Shown here piece after piece: positions 9,389 to 19,426 of a DNA stretch of 64,000 nucleotides. This stretch comes from an uncultured Hyphomicrobiales bacterium (GTDB lineage: Bacteria; Pseudomonadota; Alphaproteobacteria; Rhizobiales; Beijerinckiaceae). The notes under the pieces were generated by a model. The model was given only the letters and a program-made list of their open reading frames with translations. It did no database searches and had not been told where the DNA came from. The stretch spans positions 1-64,000 of the forward strand of contig CAIUWR010000068.1 in NCBI GenBank assembly GCA_903902915.1, in the 5' to 3' direction. The position numbers and the translations under genes are program-made. Numbering within the stretch: the first letter of the stretch is position 1; each line of letters begins with the position of its first letter.

Positions 9389-9687
9389 GTCGTCCCCCGT
9401 TGTTGACGCCAGTCGCCGAAACGTTCCTCCCCGCCTGGCTCAGGCGGAGGCGTCTTGAATTGACGCGAGCACGCTACGCATTTCTTTGTTCTGGCTCAAT
9501 TATTTCGCACGAATTGTGGCTCCGCCCGCCTCCCGGCGTCACAAGCCAACTGCGGCGACGCCCTTCATCCTGAAGGGACTCATGAGGGAGCGCACAACCT
9601 GCGCCGCCGCAGGCGGCTGAATTGGGGACGGCTCGATAAGCGGCCGGGGATCTTTCAGACCCCATGATAATCCGTTAATTTAAATCC

Positions 9688-9981
9688 ATGAAACGCACGG
9701 AAGCCATGACCCGCTTGCAAGCGCATGAGGCTGAGCTGAAGCAGCTTGGCGTTCTGACGCTTTTCATGTTCGGCTCCACGGCTCGGGAAGAGGCGCGGGA
9801 GGGGTCCGACGTGGACCTTTTCTTTGATTATGACAAAGGCACGCTCGGCCTTTTTCAATTGATGGATGTGAAGGAATACACAAGCGGCATCCTTGGCTGC
9901 AAAGCCGACATCATGACCCACGACAGCATCCACCGGGTGCTTCGGGAGGAGATTGAAGCGTCCGCGATAAGGGTGTTTTGA
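9688..9981 (+). CDS. MNT-type minimal nucleotidyltransferase domain protein
   Basis: Canonical GSTAREEAREGSDVDLFFDYD (GSx10DxD) motif. Confidence 0.8.
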   Translation: MKRTEAMTRLQAHEAELKQLGVLTLFMFGSTAREEAREGSDVDLFFDYDKGTLGLFQLMDVKEYTSGILGCKADIMTHDSIHRVLREEIEASAIRVF

Positions 9982-9985
9982 CCCC

Positions 9986-11770
9986 CTACTCCACCCCCGC
10001 CGCATCCTTCGCAGGCGCCTGCGGCGCCATGAATTGCGCGCGGGCCAGCATGGCGAAGCGGCCGTCGCGGGCGACCAGGTCGTCGAAGGCGCCGGTCTCG
10101 ATGATGCGGCCCTGATCGAACACGATGATCCGGTCAGCGTTGCGCACGGTCGACAAACGGTGGGCGATGACGAAGGTGGTGCGGCCCTTGGTGGCCGCCT
10201 CCAGCGCCGCCTGCAACTGGCGCTCGGTGGTCGCGTCCAGCGCGCTGGTCGCCTCATCGAAGATCATGATCGGCGGATCCTTGAGCAGGGCGCGGGCGAT
10301 GGACAGGCGCTGGCGCTCGCCCCCCGACAGGGACCGCCCCCGCTCGCCCACGATGGTCTGCACCCCTTCCGTTTGCTGCGCGATGAAGTCGGTCGCTTGC
10401 GCGCGCTCCAGCGCCCGTTCGATCTCCTCCGCACTGGCCTCCGGCTTGCCCACCCGCAAATTTTCCTCGATGGAGCGGGCGAAAAGCATGGGCTCCTGAA
10501 ACACCACGCCGATGTTGCGGCGTAGCGACAGCAGCGTCATGTCGCGAATATCCACGCCGTCGATGGCGATGCGCCCCTCCTGCGGGTCGAAGATGCGATG
10601 CAACAGGCCAAGCGTCGTCGATTTGCCCGAGCCCGTGGAGCCGACCAGCGCCACGGTCTCGCCCGGCCTCACCTCGAAAGAGGCGTCCTGCACCGCCTTG
10701 CGGCGTCCGTCATAGGAGAAGGTCACGTGTTCGAAACGAACATGGCCGATCAGCCGCCCCGCGTCGATAGCGCCCGGCAGGTCGCGCACATTGGGCTGGG
10801 TGTCGAGCACCTCGAAAAATTCCTGCAACTTCGGCAGAATCAGCAGCACCCAGTTGACGAAGCCCACCACCTGCTCCAGCCGCCCGATCAGCATGGTGGC
10901 GAAGCCCATGAAGGTGACGATCTCGCCGATGGAGGCCAGACCCCGCAGATGCAGCGACGTGCCCAGCAGGAAGATCGAGACCAGCGTCAGCGTGGCCGAG
11001 GCCCGCGTCGCCACCGCCGCCATGGCCCACCAGGACAAGACGGGAATCTGCGCCGACAGCAGCGCGGCCGTCACCTTGCGCAGCGCCGAAGTCTCCGCCT
11101 CCACCCGCGTGAAACTCTGGATGACAGCGATATTGCCCAAAGCGTCCGAGGCCCGCTCGGCCAGATCCGCGTTGTAGCGCTCCACCTTGCCTTGCAGCCC
11201 CTCGGTCCGGCGCAGCACGAAGACGGTCAGCACGCCGAACACGACCACCAGCACGATCAGCAGGGAAGCGAGGCGCCAATTCACGAAGAGCGACAGGGGC
11301 AGCAGCACGAAGAGGGCGACGAAAGAGGCGCAATTTTCGCGAAAGAACGACAGCCAGACGCTCGCCATATTGGAGGCGCCGTCCAGCATGGTCTTGAGCA
11401 GGCGGCCCGAATGGACCGACGTATGAAACCCCAGCGGCAGGTGCAGCACATGTTCGAAATAATCGGCCATGACCGCCAGACGACGGCGATGGGACAGGCG
11501 ATCGGCATGCAGCGCCACCAGAACCGCAGCCCCGATGGTGAAGAGGCCAAAGCCGACCCAGGCGCCGAGCAGGGGCGTCAGATCCGCCCAGCTCAGGGTC
11601 TTGTTCTGCGCCTGCGCCGCCGCAAGCACGTCGATGATCCGCCCAAACAGGATCGGTTCGGCGAACTGGGCGCCCGCCAGCGCCAGATTGGCGCCCACGA
11701 GCACCAGAGCCAGCGTCCGCTCGGGGCGCAACTGCTTCAGCACCCGGACGTAAACATTCATGAACTGCAT
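9986..11770 (-). CDS. ndvA: ABC exporter (fused permease/ATPase), cyclic beta-1,2-glucan exporter NdvA/ChvA-like
   Basis: [23 protein letters not shown]-terminus, Walker [10 protein letters not shown], signature LSGGERQR, Walker [13 protein letters not shown]. Confidence 0.8.
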   Translation of the reverse strand: MQFMNVYVRVLKQLRPERTLALVLVGANLALAGAQFAEPILFGRIIDVLAAAQAQNKTLSWADLTPLLGAWVGFGLFTIGAAVLVALHADRLSHRRRLAVMADYFEHVLHLPLGFHTSVHSGRLLKTMLDGASNMASVWLSFFRENCASFVALFVLLPLSLFVNWRLASLLIVLVVVFGVLTVFVLRRTEGLQGKVERYNADLAERASDALGNIAVIQSFTRVEAETSALRKVTAALLSAQIPVLSWWAMAAVATRASATLTLVSIFLLGTSLHLRGLASIGEIVTFMGFATMLIGRLEQVVGFVNWVLLILPKLQEFFEVLDTQPNVRDLPGAIDAGRLIGHVRFEHVTFSYDGRRKAVQDASFEVRPGETVALVGSTGSGKSTTLGLLHRIFDPQEGRIAIDGVDIRDMTLLSLRRNIGVVFQEPMLFARSIEENLRVGKPEASAEEIERALERAQATDFIAQQTEGVQTIVGERGRSLSGGERQRLSIARALLKDPPIMIFDEATSALDATTERQLQAALEAATKGRTTFVIAHRLSTVRNADRIIVFDQGRIIETGAFDDLVARDGRFAMLARAQFMAPQAPAKDAAGVE

Positions 11771-11960
11771 GGGCTAAAAACCGAAGTCCTGGAAGGCGGC
11801 CTGCGGAGGAGTCTATAGGCGAAGACGGCCGCCGTCCAAGAGGGCCGCCCCAAAAGTGGCAGAAAGCCGGTCGGGATGGGCGCCGACCTTGACAAGGGGG
11901 CTTGGCCTTCCGGCGCGGGCGCGCTATTCCAGACCATCCGCCGATGGAGACGTCGCCCCC

Positions 11961-12668
11961 ATGAAAAAGGTATTCCCCGACGCCGCAAGCGCACTCGCAG
12001 GCCTGATCAAGGACGGCATGACCATCATGTCCGGCGGCTTTGGCCTGTGCGGCATTCCCGAGACCCTGATCCTGGCGATCCGCGAGTCCGGCGCGAAAAA
12101 CCTCACCGTCATCTCGAACAATGCGGGGGTCGACGGAATCGGCCTTGGCGTCCTGCTCGAGACGCGCCAGATCAAGAAGATGATCTCCTCCTATGTGGGC
12201 GAGAACAAGCTCTTCGCCCAGCAGTTCCTCGCGGGCGAGCTGGAGCTGGAGTTCAACCCGCAGGGCACGCTCGCCGAGCGCATCCGCGCGGGCGGCGCGG
12301 GCATCCCCGCCTTCTTCACCCGGACCGGCTATGGCACGATCATCGCCGAGGGCAAGGAGACCCGCAGCTTCGAGGGCGAGCATTATGTGATGGAGCGCGG
12401 CTTGGTGGCCGACATTTCGCTCGTCCACGCCTGGAAGGCCGATCACGAGGGCAATCTCGTCTATCGCAAGACCGCGCGGAACTTCAACCCGATGATGGCG
12501 ACCGCCGGCAAGGTGACCATCGCCGAGGTGGAGAACCTGGTGGCGCCGGGCGAGATCGACCCTGACCACATCATAACCCCGGGCATCTATGTGCAGCGCA
12601 TCGTGCATACGCCCAACGCCGTCAAACATATCGAGCAGCGCACCACGCGCCCGCGCGCATCCGTCTGA
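11961..12668 (+). CDS. scoA: 3-oxoacid CoA-transferase subunit A
   Basis: MKKVFPDAASALAGLIKDGMTIMSGGFGLCGIPE family N-terminus. Confidence 0.9.
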   Translation: MKKVFPDAASALAGLIKDGMTIMSGGFGLCGIPETLILAIRESGAKNLTVISNNAGVDGIGLGVLLETRQIKKMISSYVGENKLFAQQFLAGELELEFNPQGTLAERIRAGGAGIPAFFTRTGYGTIIAEGKETRSFEGEHYVMERGLVADISLVHAWKADHEGNLVYRKTARNFNPMMATAGKVTIAEVENLVAPGEIDPDHIITPGIYVQRIVHTPNAVKHIEQRTTRPRASV

Positions 12669-12680
12669 GGAGCTTTCACC

Positions 12681-13331
12681 ATGGCCTGGACCCGTGAACA
12701 GATGGCGGCCCGTGCGGCGAAGGAACTGCGCGACGGCTTTTACGTGAACCTTGGCATCGGCATTCCCACGCTGGTGTCGAACTATATTCCCGCTGGCGTC
12801 AACGTGCAGTTGCAGAGCGAGAATGGCATGCTCGGCATGGGGCCTTTCCCCTATGCGGGCGACGAGGACGCCGACCTCATCAATGCGGGCAAGCAGACGA
12901 TCACCGAACTGCCGACCACAAGCTTCTTCTCCTCCGCCGATTCCTTCGCGATGATCCGCGGCGGCCATATCGACCTTTCCATCCTCGGCGCCATGCAGGT
13001 GGCGGAGAATGGCGATCTGGCCAATTGGATGATCCCCGGCAAGATGGTGAAGGGCATGGGCGGCGCGATGGATCTGGTCGCGGGCGTCAAGAAGGTGGTG
13101 GTGGTGATGGAACATGTGGCCAAAGACGGCCCCAAGTTGCTCCATGCTTGCGACCTTCCTCTGACCGGCGCGCGCGTGGTCGACATGGTGATCACGGATC
13201 TGGGCGTCTTCACCATCGACAAGCAGGGCGATGGCGGCATGACGCTGATCGAACTCGCCGATGGCGTCACGGTGGAGGAGATCGTGACCAAAACCGATGC
13301 GAGCTTCAAGGTCGCCCTGCAAGCGGCCTGA
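12681..13331 (+). CDS. scoB: 3-oxoacid CoA-transferase subunit B
   Basis: [29 protein letters not shown] (catalytic Glu motif). Confidence 0.9.
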   Translation: MAWTREQMAARAAKELRDGFYVNLGIGIPTLVSNYIPAGVNVQLQSENGMLGMGPFPYAGDEDADLINAGKQTITELPTTSFFSSADSFAMIRGGHIDLSILGAMQVAENGDLANWMIPGKMVKGMGGAMDLVAGVKKVVVVMEHVAKDGPKLLHACDLPLTGARVVDMVITDLGVFTIDKQGDGGMTLIELADGVTVEEIVTKTDASFKVALQAA

Positions 13332-13464
13332 ATCCGACCCGCGGAAACACGCTGCTTGCGAGACGCGCGGCGGGCGCACCAGGGGCCTCCGGGGGCCTGA
13401 CTTTGACGCAGGATGACCCAACGGGCGCAAAGACGCCCGGGGTCACGAAACAGGGAGAGGCGGC

Positions 13465-14499
13465 ATGAGCCCAAAGGCCAAATGGCTGCGCGCGCTGACG
13501 GCGACCGTCTGCATGCTCGCCTGCGCATCCGCTCAGGCGGCGGACGCCGCGCTGGTCGAGGCCGCGAAGAAAGAGGGGCGCGTGCTCTGGTACACGACGC
13601 TGATCGTCAATCAGGTCGTCATTCCCCTCAAGACCGCCTTCGAAAAGAAATATCCCGGCGTCACCCTCGACTATGCCCGCAACGACGAAGGCCCCACCGC
13701 GATCCGCTTGTTGAATGAGGCCAAGGCGGGCAAGGTGCAGGCCGATGTCTTCGACGGACTGACCGTCAACGTGCCGCTGAAACGCGAAGGCCTGCTGGCC
13801 CGCATCGAGATCCCCAACGCAGCCGATTATCCGGCTGAGATGAAAGACGCGGACGGCGCCTGGCATGCGCTGCTGCTCTTCGTCTTCGGGCCGGGCTTCA
13901 ACACCAACCTCGTGTCGAATGCCGACGCGCCGAAAACCTATCAGGACCTGCTCGACCCCCGGTGGAAGGGCAAGATGGCGTGGAATCCCAACTCCAGCGC
14001 GGGCGCCATCGGCTTTGTCGGCAATATCCTGCTCAGCATGGGGCCGGACAAGGGCATGGATTATCTGCGCGCGCTGGCGAAACAGAACGTCGTCAATGTG
14101 GAGGCCTCCTCGCGCGCCATTCTCGATCAGGTGATCGCGGGCGAATATCCGATTGGCCTGATGATGTTCAACAATCACACCGTCATCAGCGCGCGCAAGG
14201 GCGCGCCCGCCGACTGGGCTCCGCTGGAGCCCGTACCCGTGGCCTTCGATGCGCTGGGGATCATGAAGGATGCGCCCCACCCCAACGCTGCCCGGCTGCT
14301 TGTGGAGTTCCTGTTGTCGGAGGACGGGCAGACCGTGCTCAAGGACGCCGACTATCTGCCCGCCAATGCGAAAATCCCGGCCCTGAAAGCGGGTCTGCGC
14401 CCGCAGGACGGCGGCTTCAGGGCGACCTGGATGCGGCCCGACGTGGTCGATCCGCAAATGGCCGCCTGGGCGGCCATCACCAAAGAGCTGTTTCGCTGA
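13465..14499 (+). CDS. extracellular solute-binding protein (ABC, Fe3+/small-anion type)
   Basis: Signal peptide; EGRVLWYTTLIVNQVVIPLKTAFEKKYPGV and PNSSAGAIGFVGNILLSMG typical of this SBP class. Confidence 0.8.
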   Translation: MSPKAKWLRALTATVCMLACASAQAADAALVEAAKKEGRVLWYTTLIVNQVVIPLKTAFEKKYPGVTLDYARNDEGPTAIRLLNEAKAGKVQADVFDGLTVNVPLKREGLLARIEIPNAADYPAEMKDADGAWHALLLFVFGPGFNTNLVSNADAPKTYQDLLDPRWKGKMAWNPNSSAGAIGFVGNILLSMGPDKGMDYLRALAKQNVVNVEASSRAILDQVIAGEYPIGLMMFNNHTVISARKGAPADWAPLEPVPVAFDALGIMKDAPHPNAARLLVEFLLSEDGQTVLKDADYLPANAKIPALKAGLRPQDGGFRATWMRPDVVDPQMAAWAAITKELFR

Positions 14500-14523
14500 A
14501 CCCCCTCACCAAGGATCGACTCC

Positions 14524-16683
14524 GTGACCTTTGAAGCATCCCGCGCCCGGGTTGGCGCGCTTGTCGCCCCGCGCAATGTCGTGATCGTGGGGGCGAGCGA
14601 CCGACCCGGCAACTGGGCGCTGCGCGCCTGGCGCAATCTGCAACGCTACCAGTTTCCGGGCCGCATCTTTTTGATCAACCCGAAGCGCGACGAGATTCTG
14701 GGCGAAAAATGCTATCCCGATTTCGCCGCCCTGCCGGAGCCGCCCGACCACATTCTGGTGGTGACGCCAGCCTCGGCGGTGGCCGACGTGCTGGAAGCTG
14801 GCGCCGCCGCCGGCGCCCGCAGCGCCACCGTCTTTTCCTCGGGCTTTGGCGAAGCCCATGACGAGGCGGGCGCGGCGCTGGGCGCAAGGCTGCGCGAGGT
14901 CATCGCGCGCACCGGGCTTGGCGTATCGGGGCCAAACTGCATGGGCAATATCTGCAAGCCCGCAGGCTTCGTGACCCTGACCGAAGACCGCCCGCTGAAC
15001 ATGGCGATGGGCGAGGTGGCGCTGGTCGGCCAATCGGGCGGCGTGATGATCTTCGTCAATCAGGCGCTGGAGGAGCGCGGCATGTTCGCCCGCTACCTCA
15101 TCACAAGCGGCAACGAGGCGGGGCTGCAAGTCGCCGATTACATCGCCTTTTTCGCCGGCGAGCCCGAGCTGAAGGTCATCATCGTCTATGTGGAGGCGGT
15201 GGCCGATCGCGGCCGCTTCATCGGCGCCTGCAAACTGGCGCGGGCGGCGGGCAAAGCGGTGATCGCCATCAAGCTCGGACAATCGGAGGAGGGCCGCAAG
15301 GCGGCGCTCGCCCATACGGGATCGCTGGCGGGGACTGTCGCGGCCTTCGACGCGGTGGCGGCGGATGCGGGCGTGATCCGCGCCGACACGCTCGACGACG
15401 CCGTCGAGCTGGCCGAACTGCTGGCCCATACGGGCGCCCCCACCGGGCGACGCCTTGGCGCGGTGACGCTGTCGGGCGCCTATCGCGGATTGCTGCTGGA
15501 TGCGGCGGAGCGCCATGGGCTGACCTTCCCCAAACTGGCGCCACAGACTGTCGCGCGGCTTGAGACGGTGATGGGCGTGGGATCGCTGATCTCCAATCCC
15601 ATCGACGGCGGCTTCAGCGTGCTGTCGAGCCCGCAGGCCTACAAGGCCTGTATCGAGGCCATGCAGGCCGATCCGAACATCGACATGGTTCTGCTGCAAG
15701 AAGCCATCCCCCGCGCGCCCGGCTCGAACCGCGCCGAGGCCTATATCAGGCTGGTCGAGGACTATATGGCCGAGGGCGGCCACAAGCCGCTGTCTTTCGT
15801 GACCCTCACCTCCCATGGGCAGACCGCCCACAGCCGCGCGATCCGCCAAGGCGCCGCCCATGTCTCCTTCCTGCAAGAGGCCAACAAGGCCCTGCGCGCC
15901 ATCGCCAGCGCCGTGCGGCGCGGCGAGGCCGAGGCTCTGATCGGCGAGGAGGACGCAACGCGCGCCCCGCCCCCTGCGCTGGCGCTGGAGCTGCGGGCGC
16001 TGGCGCTCAAAGCCACGGCCCCCTTCACGCTCGACGAGGCGCGTTCCAAGGCCCTGCTGGCCGCCTATGGCGTGCCCATGCCGCAGGAGGCGCTGGCCCG
16101 CAGCGTCGAGGAGGCCGTGGCCATCGCGCAGCGCATCGGCTTTCCCGTGGTGCTGAAAGCCGTCTGCGCCACCCTGACCCATAAATCCGATGTCGGCGCC
16201 GTGCAGCTCGATCTGCGCGACGAGGCGAGCCTGCGCGCGGCCTTCGCGCGGATCGAGGCCAATCTGGCGACCCATGGCTTCACCGATGCGCTGGAGGGCA
16301 TGCTGGTGGCGCAGATGGTGCGCGGCGGGCTGGAGCTCGTTCTGGGCGTCCACCGCGACCCGGAGATGGGGCCTGTCGTGATGGGCGGCAGCGGCGGCGT
16401 CCTGCTGGAACTGGTGCGCGACGTGGCCTTCGCCGCGCCGCCCATGACGCTCGCCAAAGCCCATGACCTGATCGCGCGCACGAAAGCGGGACGGCTCATG
16501 ACGGGCTATCGCGGTTCGGAGGCCCTCGACGCACAGGCCTGTGCGCAGGCGCTGGTGGCCTTGGGGCGGCTGGCGCAAGATCTGGGCGATGTGCTGGAAT
16601 CTGTGGACGTCAATCCCTTCCTGCTATTGCCGCATGGCGGCGTGGCGCTCGACGCGCTGGTGGCGCTGCGTCCGCCCACATGA
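14524..16683 (+). CDS. NDP-forming acyl-CoA synthetase / acetate-CoA ligase family protein
   Basis: GTG start; CoA-binding domain VVIVGASDRPGNWALRAWRNL, VGQSGGVMIF, C-terminal ATP-grasp GFPVVLKAV...THKSDVGAV. Confidence 0.88.
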   Translation: MTFEASRARVGALVAPRNVVIVGASDRPGNWALRAWRNLQRYQFPGRIFLINPKRDEILGEKCYPDFAALPEPPDHILVVTPASAVADVLEAGAAAGARSATVFSSGFGEAHDEAGAALGARLREVIARTGLGVSGPNCMGNICKPAGFVTLTEDRPLNMAMGEVALVGQSGGVMIFVNQALEERGMFARYLITSGNEAGLQVADYIAFFAGEPELKVIIVYVEAVADRGRFIGACKLARAAGKAVIAIKLGQSEEGRKAALAHTGSLAGTVAAFDAVAADAGVIRADTLDDAVELAELLAHTGAPTGRRLGAVTLSGAYRGLLLDAAERHGLTFPKLAPQTVARLETVMGVGSLISNPIDGGFSVLSSPQAYKACIEAMQADPNIDMVLLQEAIPRAPGSNRAEAYIRLVEDYMAEGGHKPLSFVTLTSHGQTAHSRAIRQGAAHVSFLQEANKALRAIASAVRRGEAEALIGEEDATRAPPPALALELRALALKATAPFTLDEARSKALLAAYGVPMPQEALARSVEEAVAIAQRIGFPVVLKAVCATLTHKSDVGAVQLDLRDEASLRAAFARIEANLATHGFTDALEGMLVAQMVRGGLELVLGVHRDPEMGPVVMGGSGGVLLELVRDVAFAAPPMTLAKAHDLIARTKAGRLMTGYRGSEALDAQACAQALVALGRLAQDLGDVLESVDVNPFLLLPHGGVALDALVALRPPT

Positions 16684-16753
16684 GATCTGGCGCGCTTCCT
16701 GACGAAAGGAGCTTGCCTTAAGGTTGGCGAAACGCTGCGCGACTGGACAACTC

Positions 16754-17098
16754 ATGACCCCCCGAATGTACGGCATCAAGAATTGCGACACAGTGGCCAA
16801 GGCGCGCGCCTGGCTGACGGATCGCGCCATCGCCTATGACTTCCACAATTATAAATCGCAGGGGATCGACGCGGCGCGTCTGACGGCATGGGTCGAGGAA
16901 CTGGGTTGGGACAAGGTGCTGAACCGCGCAGGCCTCACCTTCCGCAAATTGCCGGAGGCGGACCGCGCGAACCTCGACGCCGCCAAGGCCGTGGCCCTGA
17001 TGGTCCGCCAACCCTCCATGATCAAACGGCCCATGCTCGATCTGGGGGACCGGCGGATACCGGGGTTCAAGCCGGAGGTTTACGAGGTGGCGTTTTAG
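16754..17098 (+). CDS. ArsC/Spx/YffB-like thioredoxin-fold protein
   Basis: MYGIKNCDTVAKARAWL and FRKLPEADR; IKRPMLD motif. Confidence 0.85.
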   Translation: MTPRMYGIKNCDTVAKARAWLTDRAIAYDFHNYKSQGIDAARLTAWVEELGWDKVLNRAGLTFRKLPEADRANLDAAKAVALMVRQPSMIKRPMLDLGDRRIPGFKPEVYEVAF

Positions 17099-17125
17099 GG
17101 GGGCGATAAGTCCTGGGGAGCGCTG

Positions 17126-18385
17126 TCAGACGTCCCCGCCGCCATTCGTCAATTCATTCCAGTGGGCGGTGACGCGAGGACCAAGAACATTCACGAAAGC
17201 GTTGATGGCGCGACTGAACCAAGCCATTTCTGCTGCGCGATTGCTATCTTTCTGGATGTCTGGGAAGGACTTTGCGACGATGATCTGGAATTTACCATCT
17301 GGCTTGCGCGCACACACCACATGAATGTCTGTTTTAGCGAACTCTGTCGTGATTTCGCTTTTCTGCGCTTCCAGAAGTTTGATGACTTCAATAGCCGTTT
17401 GGACCCTTGTGTCGTAGGCAAGAAATACTTCCGCTGAATTTCCCGCCGATGGGATGCGAGCGGTAATCCACAGGCCCCAATCGCCCCGTCCGGGTAGCAT
17501 CGGAAAGAAAATGCTTGGCTGCGCTTCCACTTTTGCTCGTCGCTGGTCCGGGTGGTCGAGCTTGAGACCATTCAAAAACTCCGTCCAGAAGCCCTGAAGC
17601 CACTTTTCGCGTTCAGTCATGGGGACTTTCGAGCGGTTCCGTTCAGCGCCCGCAGGCTCCTCATCCGTCAGAAGGTCAGGCCCGATCTTAACAAGCTTAC
17701 GCACGATATCGACCGTGCGCGCGAGCACACGCGGTTGCAAGATGCGCCGCCCATCCCCGAGGTCATAGACTTGGGCCTCGACCAGACCGAAGCTAAAATG
17801 CAGCCCGCTCCCTTCCTGCAAAAAAGCGCCGATCGCCTCCACGCCTTCGCGAATGCCATCGCCCAGCACCAAAAGGAGCATCCGGCCCTTGGCGAGGTTG
17901 CGTGTCACATTGTCGATAAAGGCGGGAGCATCCAGATCAGAGTGCCCGTTTTCGCGCATATGAGCGATGAGATCGAACAACACTGGTTCACGCGCTCGGG
18001 CAACCCCACGGCTTAAATCCTCATAAGTCCAGTGCTTTAACGCGCGTGCGTAATCGAGTATCTGCCCGACCACTTCACGCCTCGCCTCCGGATTACGCCA
18101 GAGCTTGCATTCGACGATGGTCAGCATACCAAGACTGTTTATAAACAAGGCGTCCGCGTACCCAGCTCCGGTTGCGTTGAGTTCGACACATACCGGCACG
18201 AGCGGGCCGAAGGAGGGATCAATTTCCTGAATGGGAATCGCCTCGGGATGTGCGAAGATCAAGTCCCTGATCGAGGCTTCATCATAACCACCAGACACGG
18301 TATGGGCCTGCATCGAGACAGGCGGCAATCTGCGTGTTTCGGTCTTGTCGATCAAGATGAGCGGCGTGTGCTGGCGTGAGGTCAT
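17126..18385 (-). CDS. putative PD-(D/E)XK (NucS/DUF91-like) nuclease-domain protein, possible DUF4268-like C-terminus
   Basis: GYADALFINSLGMLTIVECKLWRNPEARREVVGQILDYARAL: D-X13-ExK plus Q..DYA, as in NucS-type nucleases. Confidence 0.65.
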   Translation of the reverse strand: MTSRQHTPLILIDKTETRRLPPVSMQAHTVSGGYDEASIRDLIFAHPEAIPIQEIDPSFGPLVPVCVELNATGAGYADALFINSLGMLTIVECKLWRNPEARREVVGQILDYARALKHWTYEDLSRGVARAREPVLFDLIAHMRENGHSDLDAPAFIDNVTRNLAKGRMLLLVLGDGIREGVEAIGAFLQEGSGLHFSFGLVEAQVYDLGDGRRILQPRVLARTVDIVRKLVKIGPDLLTDEEPAGAERNRSKVPMTEREKWLQGFWTEFLNGLKLDHPDQRRAKVEAQPSIFFPMLPGRGDWGLWITARIPSAGNSAEVFLAYDTRVQTAIEVIKLLEAQKSEITTEFAKTDIHVVCARKPDGKFQIIVAKSFPDIQKDSNRAAEMAWFSRAINAFVNVLGPRVTAHWNELTNGGGDV

Positions 18386-18562
18386 GGGGTCGCTTCCGAA
18401 ATTCGTATTCCAACATAATCTTTACAATGACTGGCTCAGTGGCCGCCTGCAAGTGGCGTTCGCCGCTCAACCCAAAATCCCTTTCGTCCCGCGCACGCCT
18501 TCGCTACCATCGCCCCATCAGCGGGACCAACCCGCGCCAGGCCACAAGGGAACGGAAGCGCC

Positions 18563-19408
18563 ATGACCATCGAGATCATTCCTCTGGCCCCCCATATCGG
18601 CGCTGAGATTCGCGGCGTCGATCTGGCGCAGCCGCTCGACGACCAAACCCGCGCGGCGATCCATGCCGCCTGGCTCCAGCATGTGGTGCTGCTGTTCCGC
18701 GATCAGACCCTGACCCAGCAGAACCTGCTGGATGCGACGACCATTTTCGGCAGGATTGGCCAACTCGCGCGGCCCAAGGCCTTTCGTCCACCGGGGTTTG
18801 ATCGGCTGCTCGACAATATCATGCTGATTTCGAACATTCGCGAGAACGGAGAGCCCATCGGGGCCCTGCCCGACGGCGAAATGATGTTCCATCACGACAT
18901 GATGCACGCCGCGATCCCGCACAAGGGCACCTGCCTCTATAGCGTGGAGGTTCCCTCCCACGGCGGCGACACCGTTTTCGCCAATGGCTATGCGGCCTAT
19001 GAGACCCTGGCCGACGAGGTGCGCGCGCCGCTGGAAGGCAAGCGCGCATTCCATCATTACAATTACGGCTCGACCCAAAAGGGCGACGGAAAGGGCACGG
19101 CGGCCTTCTCCGAATCCTCCCATCCGGTCTTCCGCACCCATGAGGACACGGGCCGCAAGGCCATCTATGTGAACCGGCTGATGACCGAGCGGGTGGAGGG
19201 TCTGTCGGCGGAGGACAGCGCCCGCCTGCTGAACCTTGTCTATGACCACGCGGAAAAGCCCGAATGGCTCTATGCGCATGTGTGGCGTCCGCGCGATCTG
19301 CTCGTATGGGACAATCGTTGCTCCATGCACGCGCGCACGGATTTCCCCGCAGGCGAACGCCGCCTGATGCTGCGCACGACGGTCGAGGGAGAGGCCGCGC
19401 CTGTGTGA
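18563..19408 (+). CDS. TauD/TfdA family Fe(II)/2-oxoglutarate dioxygenase
   Basis: H-x-D in MMFHHDMMHAAIP, distal His/Arg in LLVWDNRCSMHARTDFPAGERRLMLRT. Confidence 0.9.
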   Translation: MTIEIIPLAPHIGAEIRGVDLAQPLDDQTRAAIHAAWLQHVVLLFRDQTLTQQNLLDATTIFGRIGQLARPKAFRPPGFDRLLDNIMLISNIRENGEPIGALPDGEMMFHHDMMHAAIPHKGTCLYSVEVPSHGGDTVFANGYAAYETLADEVRAPLEGKRAFHHYNYGSTQKGDGKGTAAFSESSHPVFRTHEDTGRKAIYVNRLMTERVEGLSAEDSARLLNLVYDHAEKPEWLYAHVWRPRDLLVWDNRCSMHARTDFPAGERRLMLRTTVEGEAAPV

Positions 19409-19426
19409 GCGGCGCGCCCGCCAGCG

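Noticed and set aside
10710-13430. 906-aa minus-strand ORF
   Set aside because: Spans ndvA N-terminus and runs antisense to scoA/scoB; His/Asp/Arg-rich shadow translation with no domain logic.
14506-16578. 690-aa minus-strand ORF opposite the acyl-CoA synthetase
   Set aside because: Antisense shadow of a gene with recognisable CoA-binding and ATP-grasp motifs.
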